NCBI GenBank assembly: GCA_027449005.1
Contig: DAIDML010000248.1
Location: forward strand, 1 to 14,265
Length of the DNA stretch: 14,265 nucleotides
Source: Erysipelotrichaceae bacterium
Lineage (GTDB): Bacteria; Bacillota_I; Bacilli_A; Erysipelotrichales; Erysipelotrichaceae
Direction of reading: 5' to 3'
The notes beneath the pieces are model-generated. The model was given only the letters and a program-made list of their open reading frames with translations. It was not told the origin of the DNA and did not search any database. Positions 7,584 to 14,265 of the stretch are shown here, piece after piece. Made by a program: the position numbers and the translations under genes. Position 1 is the stretch's first letter. Every line of letters begins with the position of its first letter.

Positions 7584-10034
7584 AATTTGTTTTTGGATGC
7601 GATAGAGTACTGTGAAACCTAACCCTAAACTTAAAGTTAGCATAAGTAAGGATAGATTCATCCATGAAGGAAGAGGTAGTGTGGTATACAATCCATACGC
7701 TTTTAGCATATCCTCATGCATACGATTAAAAAGATACGGGAAGATAAGTGTGGATAAGCATGCTCCAGAGATGAACACAAACCCCATTTGAGTGATGTTG
7801 ATTTGTTTTAGGGTAGATGGTTTAAGTCCTAATTGGTGCATTAACTGTTCATTGGAAGCTTGTTCAAGTTTCATGGTTTTGAAATAGACATTAAGGACCA
7901 CTAATAGTAATCCTAGAAGTAAGCTGATCGCAATGAAGATGAAACTGAAGGTTTGCTTTTGTGTTTCTTGATTCACTTCATTGAGAATGGATGTGATTTC
8001 ATCAAACGACATGAACTGAATGCCTTGATCATTCATAATGGTTTCTGCTTCTTGTGCACTCATGCCATCCTTTAGATTGAAAAGATACATTTCAAGATAC
8101 GGCACCGCCACTTCAACCATCAATTGATCTCGATACACATACGCAATCCATCCTTGATCAATGAGGGTATTCATGGTTCCTTTGATTTGAGCGGCTGTTT
8201 CACGATTGCTTTGACTTGGGTTAATGGCCGAAAGGAAGAGATACCCTCGTTCTGCCGATTTTGTTTCTTGAACTTTCTCAACTGAATACACAAAACTGTT
8301 GGTTTTTTCCATTTGTTTGCGTGAAGCCATTGTCACTCGAATATCGTATTTCCATTCTCTAAAGGACGTTCTTAAATCTTCAGGAAGTTCTCCTTCAATG
8401 GGCGTCACATAGCCTTCCATGTGAGCCATGAAAAACAAGACCGAAGATTTATAATAATTGAAATAATTCTTAGAGTAATGCACATCCACAAACAAATAGT
8501 TAGAGAACTTTTGAACCCACACTTGAGACTCTGCTAAGTCTTGGGTGATTTCATAGTGTTTGAATGGTGCATCCAACACAAGGTAATCGAACTGAATCCC
8601 AAGGGTTTCTTTATTGTAGATGTTGGAAACTTGATGTGATATAAGACTAAACGAGGTTGCACTAGCGATAATGAATCCACTCATTAAAATCATTAATGTG
8701 GTAAAGGTGAGACGTGATGCCAATCCTTTAATTGCCACATTGATTTTCCAATGTTTCTTAATAGGGAAGATTTTAATGGTGTTCTTTCTTTGGTGTTTGA
8801 GTGATGCATGTGCATAATTGAGTGAACGCACACTTAAATAACCACTCACACTCATCCAAAGTAAGAAGACAAGGGAAACAGAACCAGCACTCACCATAAG
8901 GATAAGGGGAGTTTGATCAATGATCTTTAAGAGTTCTGGGTATTCATTTAACAGAGGATAAGCTAACCCATTCAATCCTAGCCATATCAATACACCCAGT
9001 ACCCACGCGAAAACAAATCGTGAAATCAACACAAAACTTACTTTAAGATAAGAATGACCAAGTGTAATAAGAAGGCCTAAGGATTTGATGTTTTGAAGAA
9101 ATTGTTGTCTTAGTAAGACAATGAGTCCTAAAGCACTGAGCAAGGATAATCCCCATAATCCATAACGAGTGATCATGGAGTACAATTGCTCATTGGTGGA
9201 AAGATAATCTGAGTATTCATACAAAGGATAGAAAGTAATCGCATCGGGTATGTATCCAATACCTCGATACATGAAATTCATGAGAATTCGCTCATTCTCA
9301 AGGCTATAGGTATTAAAGCGAAGATGATACGTTGATGATACTCCTGAATGAAACGCAAAACGTGGGTCACTGTGATCAATGGCTTCATTTAGATCATTGA
9401 CACTGATCACATCCTTCACTTGATCTTCTAGGATTAGCGCTGCACTTGGATATGGAAAATCAAACAAGGGGATGGATTTCAATCCATTATCTTGAATATA
9501 AGGATCATTAAAGTTTGGATAATCCACAATGGAGACGACTTTAAAGGTTTTAATGCCTTGATCAGTATTTAATTCTAAAACATGAGTAAGGGGATTAATC
9601 CCTTGTTTACGAAGTTCACTGGCATAACTTGGCATGATGGCTGCTTCATCCGATTGAAGTTCATCTAAAGGTTGTCCATCCATCAGTGGGAGTGAAGTGA
9701 TGAGTGTTGGGGTCAATACTTCATATAACAATCTAAAATTGTTCTGTGAGGTATTGAAGACTTTTGTCTTCTCAAAGAACACTTTTTGTTCATCATTTTC
9801 TACTTGTTCATTGTATCCAGCAATGACTCCCTCTAAATACCGTTCATAAAACGCATTATGAACATGCACCATCACTTGAGGGCTGTTGGTTTTGATGACA
9901 CGCTGACTTAACGTTTCATGTTTGAACTGATAGGTCATGAGCACTTGAGTACTTAACAAAAGCATGACCATCATCATGGAGACCAATTGAATAAGATTAA
10001 ACTGCTTTCGCATGAATGCTTTAAACATCATCAT
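7578..10034 (-). CDS. FtsX/MacB-like ABC transporter permease, duplicated topology
   Basis: The 818-residue membrane protein has about eight hydrophobic segments in two sets of four: 14-36, 290-309, 333-358 and 375-402, then 440-465, 694-716, 748-770 and 790-811. Each set is one membrane segment, a large extracellular domain (about 37-289 and 466-693), then three segments, the layout of two fused FtsX/MacB-type units. Such proteins work with an ATPase of the LolD/MacB type to move or sense lipids or peptides at the outer face of the membrane. The substrate is not evident. Its ATG overlaps the ATPase stop (ATGA, 10034-10031), and the ribosome site is weak, which suggests coupling. Two further ATGs follow at once (MMM), so the exact start is uncertain by two residues. 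Confidence 0.85.
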   Translation of the reverse strand: MMMFKAFMRKQFNLIQLVSMMMVMLLLSTQVLMTYQFKHETLSQRVIKTNSPQVMVHVHNAFYERYLEGVIAGYNEQVENDEQKVFFEKTKVFNTSQNNFRLLYEVLTPTLITSLPLMDGQPLDELQSDEAAIMPSYASELRKQGINPLTHVLELNTDQGIKTFKVVSIVDYPNFNDPYIQDNGLKSIPLFDFPYPSAALILEDQVKDVISVNDLNEAIDHSDPRFAFHSGVSSTYHLRFNTYSLENERILMNFMYRGIGYIPDAITFYPLYEYSDYLSTNEQLYSMITRYGLWGLSLLSALGLIVLLRQQFLQNIKSLGLLITLGHSYLKVSFVLISRFVFAWVLGVLIWLGLNGLAYPLLNEYPELLKIIDQTPLILMVSAGSVSLVFLLWMSVSGYLSVRSLNYAHASLKHQRKNTIKIFPIKKHWKINVAIKGLASRLTFTTLMILMSGFIIASATSFSLISHQVSNIYNKETLGIQFDYLVLDAPFKHYEITQDLAESQVWVQKFSNYLFVDVHYSKNYFNYYKSSVLFFMAHMEGYVTPIEGELPEDLRTSFREWKYDIRVTMASRKQMEKTNSFVYSVEKVQETKSAERGYLFLSAINPSQSNRETAAQIKGTMNTLIDQGWIAYVYRDQLMVEVAVPYLEMYLFNLKDGMSAQEAETIMNDQGIQFMSFDEITSILNEVNQETQKQTFSFIFIAISLLLGLLLVVLNVYFKTMKLEQASNEQLMHQLGLKPSTLKQINITQMGFVFISGACLSTLIFPYLFNRMHEDMLKAYGLYTTLPLPSWMNLSLLMLTLSLGLGFTVLYRIQKQIK

Positions 10035-10753
10035 AGAATGTCTTTCGCAAGCTCAAGTAATCGTGCTTGTTTTTCCTTTTGACTTCCTTTTAAGCATTCA
10101 TCAACACTGAAGAAACCATCTTGAAGCAATAGAAAACGATTCCCATAAGAAGCAATTTTCAGCGAGTGAGTCACCATCACAATGGTTTGTCCTTGTTCAT
10201 TGAGGGCTGTAAGAATATCCATCACTTCTTTAGCAAACTGAGGATTCAATGCCGCTGTGGGTTCATCCGCAAAAAGAATAGCAGGTTTATTCATGAGTGC
10301 ACGGGCAATAGCACATCGTTGACGCTCTCCTGTAGAGACTTGAGAAGGGAACTTGTCTTGTACATGGTCTACTCTCATTGAAACCATGAGTTCGTGTGCA
10401 CGAGTGCGAACTTCTGTGGAATGTTCAAGTGATGCCATCATGACATTTTCAATCATGGTTAACGTGTCAATCATGATGTTTTCTTGAAAGACAAATGAGA
10501 CATCTTGATTTCTAAATCGTTGTATACGTTGTGTGTTGGCTTTGGTGATGTCTTCCCCTTTAAAGAGCACTTGCCCAGAAGAGGGTTGATCTAAGGTAGA
10601 AATACAGTTAAGAAAGGTTGACTTACCACTACCACTTTCCCCCATGATCATGACGAAATCTTTCTCTTTAATCTCTACATTGATGTTTTTAAGGACAGGA
10701 AAGGTTTGTTTACCACTTACATATGATTTAAAACATGATTGAACAACTAACAT
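10031..10753 (-). CDS. ABC transporter ATPase (LolD/MacB class) with atypical signature
   Basis: This 240-residue ATP-binding subunit works with the adjacent permease. Walker A is GESGSGKST (38-46), the Q-loop is Q90 (FVFQEN), Walker B is ILFADEP (159-165) with E164, and the H-loop is H196. Two motifs depart from consensus: the signature reads VSTGERQ (139-145) instead of LSGGQ/E, with Thr for the first Gly, and the D-loop reads AALN (167-170) where SALD is usual. All other catalytic residues are present, so it should still hydrolyse ATP, possibly slowly. The start has GAGGTGG four bases upstream. It is transcribed divergently from the lipoprotein gene 240 bases away. Confidence 0.92.
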   Translation of the reverse strand: MLVVQSCFKSYVSGKQTFPVLKNINVEIKEKDFVMIMGESGSGKSTFLNCISTLDQPSSGQVLFKGEDITKANTQRIQRFRNQDVSFVFQENIMIDTLTMIENVMMASLEHSTEVRTRAHELMVSMRVDHVQDKFPSQVSTGERQRCAIARALMNKPAILFADEPTAALNPQFAKEVMDILTALNEQGQTIVMVTHSLKIASYGNRFLLLQDGFFSVDECLKGSQKEKQARLLELAKDIL

Positions 10754-10774
10754 AACACCACCTCATTTCAAACC

Positions 10775-10794
10775 ATTATACCGAAGATGTCTTC
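10775..10794 (-). promoter_or_regulatory. Likely promoter of the ABC unit
   Basis: A perfect -10 box TATAAT (10780-10775) lies about 22 bases before the ATPase start. No good -35 box is found at the right distance (TATGAA at 10803-10798). The spacer instead holds an inverted repeat, GAAGA-N2-TCTTC (10794-10783), that could be an activator or repressor site. The weak -35 suggests a regulated promoter. Confidence 0.5.
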
Positions 10795-10830
10795 TTTTTC
10801 ATACATGAGTGACAGGATTTTTCTATTTGT

Positions 10831-10860
10831 TTCACATTTCTTCCAATTCTTATTTATAAT
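10831..10860 (+). promoter_or_regulatory. Possible distal promoter of the lipoprotein gene
   Basis: TTCACA (10831-10836), an 18-base spacer and TATAAT (10855-10860) resemble a promoter toward the lipoprotein gene. It would give a leader of about 125 bases. The region is very AT-rich, so a chance match is possible. Confidence 0.35.
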
Positions 10861-10923
10861 AGTGTTAATTAAGCTTCCATTACTTTAAGGATTAATCATC
10901 GTTTTGTTTGTGTCTTTTATCAC

Positions 10924-10970
10924 GATTAAATGTCTTTTCTTCTTGATTTAATCTTTAGTTAACGTATGAT
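10924..10970 (+). promoter_or_regulatory. Proximal promoter of the lipoprotein gene with overlapping inverted repeat
   Basis: TTGATT (10943-10948), a 16-base spacer and TATGAT (10965-10970) lie just before the strong ribosome site AGGGGGAG (10981-10988). A perfect 8-base inverted repeat, GATTAAAT (10924-10931) and ATTTAATC (10946-10953), covers the -35 box and could be an operator. The remainder of the 240-base divergent gap holds no further gene. Confidence 0.5.
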
Positions 10971-10993
10971 TAAGGTAATCAGGGGGAGTCATC

Positions 10994-11680
10994 ATGAAGA
11001 AACTTTTTAAATACCTTTTTATCACTTTTCTATTATTTGGATGTACAATTCAAAAAGATTACCCCACATTAAGCTTAGAGACAGCATCTATTTCTGATAC
11101 CATGGTTAATTATTTCAATTTAGATCAACCTCAATTTGAAGGGAATGCTTTTCAAGTTAAATCATTTAGAATTGACACGATTTCCATTCCTTTAGATGAT
11201 CCAGAAGTCACTTACTATCGGATTCATTTTGTGATTGCGCCAAAGACTGAAATGCCTTTTGAAATGAAATCACTCGAAGTACAGCCATCTAACCAGTTTA
11301 TTCTCGATTACTTTAAACTTTCCGATTCATTGACGGGTTATGGTTCCATCAAGGATTGGAACTATTTAACATCAAAGCTTAATGGTTTTAAATTCCCTTT
11401 AGATGATCATCGTTTTACTGCTTATGAATATACAAGTTTTTTCAATAGTCGTGGTAAAATCATGATGGAAGCCCACAATATGGATAACGCCATCATCGAA
11501 TCTGCATTTAAGAATCTTGATGTGATCATCAAATACGATGATAAAACCGACATCATCAAACTTACTGATCTAACCATTAACCCGCTAACATCACTGGATC
11601 AGATTGCAGACGATGACACTCAATTATTAAATTTAGTGCAGTCAAATCAAACACAGAGTTCATTTAAACCATTCAGATAG
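10994..11680 (+). CDS. Putative lipoprotein of unknown function
   Basis: I do not recognise this 228-residue protein. It begins with a lipoprotein signal peptide: MKK, a hydrophobic stretch (4-16) and a lipobox-like LFGC with C17 as the lipidated residue; Phe at -2 is unusual but tolerated. The mature part is acidic and polar with no further membrane segment, so it should be anchored to the outer face of the cytoplasmic membrane. Alternating beta-like segments (for example 63-82 and 176-197) suggest a small beta-rich domain. The start is set by AGGGGGAG five bases upstream. It is divergent from the ABC unit and followed by the XRE-membrane gene; a link with that transporter is only suggested by position. 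Confidence 0.75.
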   Translation: MKKLFKYLFITFLLFGCTIQKDYPTLSLETASISDTMVNYFNLDQPQFEGNAFQVKSFRIDTISIPLDDPEVTYYRIHFVIAPKTEMPFEMKSLEVQPSNQFILDYFKLSDSLTGYGSIKDWNYLTSKLNGFKFPLDDHRFTAYEYTSFFNSRGKIMMEAHNMDNAIIESAFKNLDVIIKYDDKTDIIKLTDLTINPLTSLDQIADDDTQLLNLVQSNQTQSSFKPFR

Positions 11681-11703
11681 AAGGGGAAACTAACTTTCAC
11701 TAG

Positions 11704-11730
11704 AAGAAGTCTTTTCAAGATTTCTTTATC
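11704..11730 (+). terminator. Probable terminator after the lipoprotein gene
   Basis: AAGAAGTC (11704-11711), a 7-base loop and GATTTCTT (11719-11726) form an 8-bp stem with one G-U pair, followed by TATCTTTTC. It is A/T-rich and weak; the second hairpin downstream may share the task. Confidence 0.45.
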
Positions 11731-11744
11731 TTTTCATCATAAAT

Positions 11745-11765
11745 GCAACCACAGGTTGCGCTTTT
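11745..11765 (+). terminator. Second small hairpin before the XRE gene
   Basis: GCAACC-ACA-GGTTGC (11745-11759) is a perfect 6-bp inverted repeat with a 3-base loop, followed by GCTTTT. It may act as a weak terminator for the lipoprotein transcript, or be a protein site upstream of the XRE promoter. Confidence 0.35.
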
Positions 11766-11809
11766 GCATACTTTGCATGATAGATTAGCATGCAAAATTA
11801 ACCTATAAT
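11763..11809 (+). promoter_or_regulatory. XRE gene promoter with three TTTGCAT half-sites
   Basis: A perfect -10 box TATAAT (11804-11809) precedes the gene; the -35 region (TAGATT, 17 bases upstream) is weak. The half-site TTTGCAT occurs at 11763-11769 and 11772-11778, and again inverted within CATGCAAA (11789-11796). The latter two form a perfect inverted repeat, TTTGCATG-N9-CATGCAAA, over the -35 and spacer region. The arrangement looks like an operator for the XRE protein itself or another regulator. Confidence 0.55.
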
Positions 11810-11832
11810 GGTTTTATAAAGGGGACTATATT

Positions 11833-12498
11833 ATGACTCTAGGCAGTAAAATTCAAGCATTAAGAAAAAAGACGCATATGAGCCAAGATGAACTAGCAGA
11901 TAAATTGGGTGTTTCAAGACAAGCATTATCCAAATGGGAGAATGATTGTACCAACCCTGATATTGAAAAGGTGATTTTGATAAGTGATCTTTTTTCTGTA
12001 ACCACGGATTATTTACTTAAAGAGCATCAAAATCAAAATGAATCTACATTTGATACCTTTCAAAAAAATAAACGATTAAGTTCTTCAACTCTCATCATTT
12101 TTTCTTCACTGATTGTTTACTTAGGTACATTAATCGCGATAGGGCTTTCTCACACTTCACTTTCTAATCCAAACAATGTTTTTTATACAGATTGGACGTT
12201 AGAACTAGGGTCCTATTTTGGAATCGCACTTCAAATACTAGGAATTGCTTTGTTTGTAATCATGGCTGATTTCAATGATTTTAAGAAAACTATCATGAAA
12301 CGATTTTGGCTGATTAACTCATGGCCACTATCACTCATTCCAAGTTATGTTTTGTTTGTATCTATACTTCATCCCTTTACACGCTATTTCTTTAATTCTG
12401 ATCAAAACAACACCAATGTACTCTTTCATCTTCTCTTCATCTTAATCTTAAATGTGTCGCTTTCATACATCATCAAACGTAAGTTTGACTTAAACTAA
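11833..12498 (+). CDS. XRE-family regulator with four membrane segments
   Basis: The 221-residue protein starts with a helix-turn-helix domain of the XRE/HTH_3 type (about 6-62), whose core reads MSQDELADKLGVSRQALSKWE (16-36). After a polar linker come four hydrophobic segments: about 84-105, 124-146, 158-182 and 195-214. It is therefore a membrane-anchored DNA-binding protein with little outside the bilayer. Proteins of this kind occur in Bacillota, often next to genes they control; their signal is mostly unknown. GGGGA lies about 8 bases before the ATG. The upstream half-sites suggest self-regulation. It is convergent with gpmI. Confidence 0.85.
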   Translation: MTLGSKIQALRKKTHMSQDELADKLGVSRQALSKWENDCTNPDIEKVILISDLFSVTTDYLLKEHQNQNESTFDTFQKNKRLSSSTLIIFSSLIVYLGTLIAIGLSHTSLSNPNNVFYTDWTLELGSYFGIALQILGIALFVIMADFNDFKKTIMKRFWLINSWPLSLIPSYVLFVSILHPFTRYFFNSDQNNTNVLFHLLFILILNVSLSYIIKRKFDLN

Positions 12499-12546
12499 CT
12501 TCATAATTCACTGAGTAAATATACAGTTTTTCTAATCAAATCCATT

Positions 12547-12578
12547 AAAAAAGTAGGAATTGTCCTACTTTTGGTTTA
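12547..12578. terminator. Bidirectional terminator between the XRE gene and gpmI
   Basis: AAAAGTAGGA (12549-12558), loop ATTG and TCCTACTTTT (12563-12572) form a perfect 10-bp stem with a run of A before it and T after it. It serves the XRE gene on the plus strand and gpmI on the minus strand, whose stop codon lies three bases away. Confidence 0.9.
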
Positions 12579-14150
12579 TTTAATGGATTCAATCATGCTT
12601 TCTTCCCAAATTGGGTTAGGTTCAATCCCTAAGAGTTGGGTTAAAGAGGCAGCAACATTGGCTAAGCCAAACTTACCTTCTTTAAGTTTAACATCTGCTC
12701 CATACACAATGAATGGAACAGGATTCAAGGTGTGGGCTGTTTTAGCCTTAAGCACACTCTTGTCTTTGCTTGGTTCATACATCTCATCCGCATTCCCATG
12801 ATCCGCTACCACTACCAAAATACCATTCACTTCATCCACGGCTTTCTTTAAGCGTTCAAGGCCTAAATCAACTGCTTCAACTGAGATTTGGGTTGACAAG
12901 AAGGAACCAGTATGACCAACCATGTCACCATTTGGATAGTTAATGCGCAAGAAGTCATATTTGCCTGATTTTAACGCTTCAATGAGTAAATCTGTGGTTT
13001 CGGCCGATTTCATCCAAGGTCTTTCATCAAATGGAACTAAATCCGACTTAATCTCCACAAAGGTTTCTAACTCTTCAGAGAACTTACCTGATTTATTCCC
13101 ATTCCAGAAGTAAGTCACATGACCATACTTTTGAGTCTCAGAAATCGCAAACATACGGATACCATGAGGCACTAAGTGTTCGGTTAAGGTGTTTTTAATG
13201 CGAGGAGGATTCACAAGATATTTATTTGGAATCTTTAAGTCTCCATCGTATTGAAGCATCCCAGCATACATTACTTTTGGCACAAAATGACGCTCAAACT
13301 TCGTGAAGTTCACTTCTTCAAAAGCACGTGAGATTTCTAGAGCACGATCTCCTCTAAAGTTTGTGAGGATAACCGCATCATGATCCAATATGCGTCCTAC
13401 TGGTTCACCATTGTGTACAATCACAAAAGGATCAATGTACTGATCAGACACATCTTTTTTAGCACGCGTTGCTTCAATCGCCGCTGTTGCACTTTCAAAA
13501 GCTGGTCCTTCTCCTAAGACATGGGTTTTCCATCCTAGTTCAACCATGCCCCATTCAGCTTCATAACGATCCATGGTAACCAACATACGTCCACCACCAC
13601 TAGCGATACGAGCATCAAAGGATTCATCATTAAGGGAAGCACAATGAGCTTCTAATTTATCAACATAGATGAGTGCACTCTTTGCTGGCACATCACGTCC
13701 ATCAAGTAACGTGTGTAAACGTACACGTTTAATGCCTTCTTTTTTAGCTTGAGAGACTAAAGCTAAAGTGTGGGCAATGTTGGAATGTACATTCCCATCA
13801 GAAAGAAGTCCAATAAAGTGCATGGTGTGATCTTTAGAATACGCCACAAGTTCTTTCCATGTTTCTGATTCAAAGATGGTTCCATCTTGAATCGATTCAT
13901 TCACAAGTTTTGCTCCTTGAGAATACACTTGACCACAACCTAAGGCATTGTGTCCAACTTCAGAGTTTCCCATATCATCATCACTCGGTAGTCCTACGGC
14001 GGTACCATGAGCTTTCATAAGTAAGTTGGGGTGATTGTTCATTAAATGATCAAGGGTTGGGGTGTACGCTGATGCGACCGCATTACCAAATGTTTCTGGG
14101 GTAATGCCTACACCATCCATAATGACGAATACTAAAGGTCGTTGACTCAT
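12576..14150 (-). CDS. gpmI: 2,3-bisphosphoglycerate-independent phosphoglycerate mutase
   Basis: This cytoplasmic enzyme of glycolysis and gluconeogenesis interconverts 3- and 2-phosphoglycerate through a phosphoserine intermediate with Mn ions. The 524 residues carry D12 (MDGVG), the catalytic S63 in MGNSEVGH (60-67), LSDGNVHS (116-123), LLDGRDVP (148-155), NFRGDRA (264-270), YPNGDMVGHTG (405-415), VADHGNADEM (448-457) and HTLNPVPF (473-480). The block GGGRMLVTMDRYEAEW (185-200) and the following DQYIDPFVIV (236-245) resemble the longer plant-like branch more than the Bacillus type of about 510 residues. AAGGAG lies five bases before the start. The segment encoding about residues 186-208 is repeated exactly, in inverted orientation, at the window edge. 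Confidence 0.96.
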   Translation of the reverse strand: MSQRPLVFVIMDGVGITPETFGNAVASAYTPTLDHLMNNHPNLLMKAHGTAVGLPSDDDMGNSEVGHNALGCGQVYSQGAKLVNESIQDGTIFESETWKELVAYSKDHTMHFIGLLSDGNVHSNIAHTLALVSQAKKEGIKRVRLHTLLDGRDVPAKSALIYVDKLEAHCASLNDESFDARIASGGGRMLVTMDRYEAEWGMVELGWKTHVLGEGPAFESATAAIEATRAKKDVSDQYIDPFVIVHNGEPVGRILDHDAVILTNFRGDRALEISRAFEEVNFTKFERHFVPKVMYAGMLQYDGDLKIPNKYLVNPPRIKNTLTEHLVPHGIRMFAISETQKYGHVTYFWNGNKSGKFSEELETFVEIKSDLVPFDERPWMKSAETTDLLIEALKSGKYDFLRINYPNGDMVGHTGSFLSTQISVEAVDLGLERLKKAVDEVNGILVVVADHGNADEMYEPSKDKSVLKAKTAHTLNPVPFIVYGADVKLKEGKFGLANVAASLTQLLGIEPNPIWEESMIESIK

Positions 14151-14165
14151 AGTTGCTCCTTTTCA

Positions 14166-14190
14166 TTAAAAAACAAGGGGTGCCTTGTTT
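14166..14190 (-). terminator. Terminator-like hairpin directly upstream of gpmI
   Basis: On the minus strand, AAACAAGG (14190-14183), loop CACC and CCTTGTTT (14178-14171) form a perfect 8-bp stem followed by further T (to 14168). It ends only about 16 bases before the gpmI start, leaving room for the ribosome site but not for a promoter. It is either the terminator of an upstream gene with partial read-through, or an attenuator in the gpmI leader. Confidence 0.6.
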
Positions 14191-14196
14191 AGTCGT

Positions 14197-14265
14197 TGGT
14201 GGACGTATGTTGGTTACCATGGATCGTTATGAAGCTGAATGGGGCATGGTTGAACTAGGATGGAA
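14197..14265 (+). repeat. Exact 69-base inverted copy of an internal gpmI segment
   Basis: Bases 14197-14265 are identical, over all 69 positions, to the reverse complement of 13528-13596, which encodes about residues 186-208 of GpmI. Identity stops at 14197 and otherwise runs to the window end. The copy lies on the plus strand, opposite to gpmI, with no start codon or ribosome site before it, so it is not a working gene as seen. A fold-back chimera or assembly artefact at a contig end is the simplest explanation; a true inverted duplication is possible. Confidence 0.97.

Noticed and set aside
10166..10381. Open frame on the plus strand inside the ABC ATPase
   Set aside because: Antisense shadow over the Walker B and signature region.
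12571..12801. Open frame on the plus strand at the gpmI 3' end
   Set aside because: Begins within the terminator and runs antisense to conserved gpmI motifs.
14197..14265. Second functional gpmI gene on the plus strand
   Set aside because: No start codon, ribosome site or related upstream sequence; identity begins abruptly in mid-gene.
1..14265. CRISPR array, tRNA, rRNA, insertion sequence or phage genes
   Set aside because: No regularly spaced repeats, cloverleaf-like sequences, transposase or phage-type frames were seen on either strand.

Overview
The window is AT-rich bacterial DNA using the standard code: TGA is a working stop (glmS, citD, permease) and Trp is TGG. Strong GGAGG-type ribosome sites, a lipobox protein, a near-consensus CcpA cre site and a membrane-anchored XRE regulator point to a low-GC Gram-positive (Bacillota). 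A glutamate-fermenting anaerobe, perhaps in Erysipelotrichia or Clostridia, is my inference. Both window edges look like contig ends: glmE is cut at base 1, and the last 69 bases are an exact inverted copy of an internal part of gpmI.

Bases 1-7544, all on the minus strand, hold a catabolic operon read right to left: a GntR/FCD regulator, a citX-citG fusion, citD, citE, citF, then glmS, glmL and glmE (glmE partial). Four junctions overlap by ATGA, and glmE starts directly on the glmL stop. Glutamate mutase (glmS+glmE, with glmL as its ATPase partner) makes 3-methylaspartate from glutamate. The CitDEF lyase with its prosthetic-group enzyme CitXG is therefore best read as citramalate lyase, the last step of the methylaspartate route (glutamate to methylaspartate, mesaconate, citramalate, then acetate + pyruvate). 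Methylaspartase, mesaconase and the lyase ligase CitC are not in the window and may lie to the left.

The operon shows two control points. P1 (TTGAGG-16-TATAAT) lies before gntR, with a perfect 17-base palindrome over the predicted start site, presumably the GntR operator. P2 (TTGACA-17-TAAGAT) lies between citF and glmS; just downstream are a full cre match and a 9-codon leader frame whose stop overlaps the glmS start.

Bases 7551-10803 (minus) hold a two-gene ABC unit: an ATPase with unusual signature and D-loop motifs, and an 818-residue FtsX/MacB-like permease with about eight membrane segments, closed by a terminator. Divergent from it, on the plus strand, are a lipoprotein of unknown function (10994-11680) and a small XRE regulator with four membrane segments (11833-12498). 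The regulator's promoter carries three TTTGCAT half-sites. A strong bidirectional terminator (12547-12578) separates it from convergent gpmI.

Bases 12576-14150 (minus) encode phosphoglycerate mutase GpmI of the longer, plant-like type. Upstream are a terminator-like hairpin and then the inverted gpmI fragment that ends the window.
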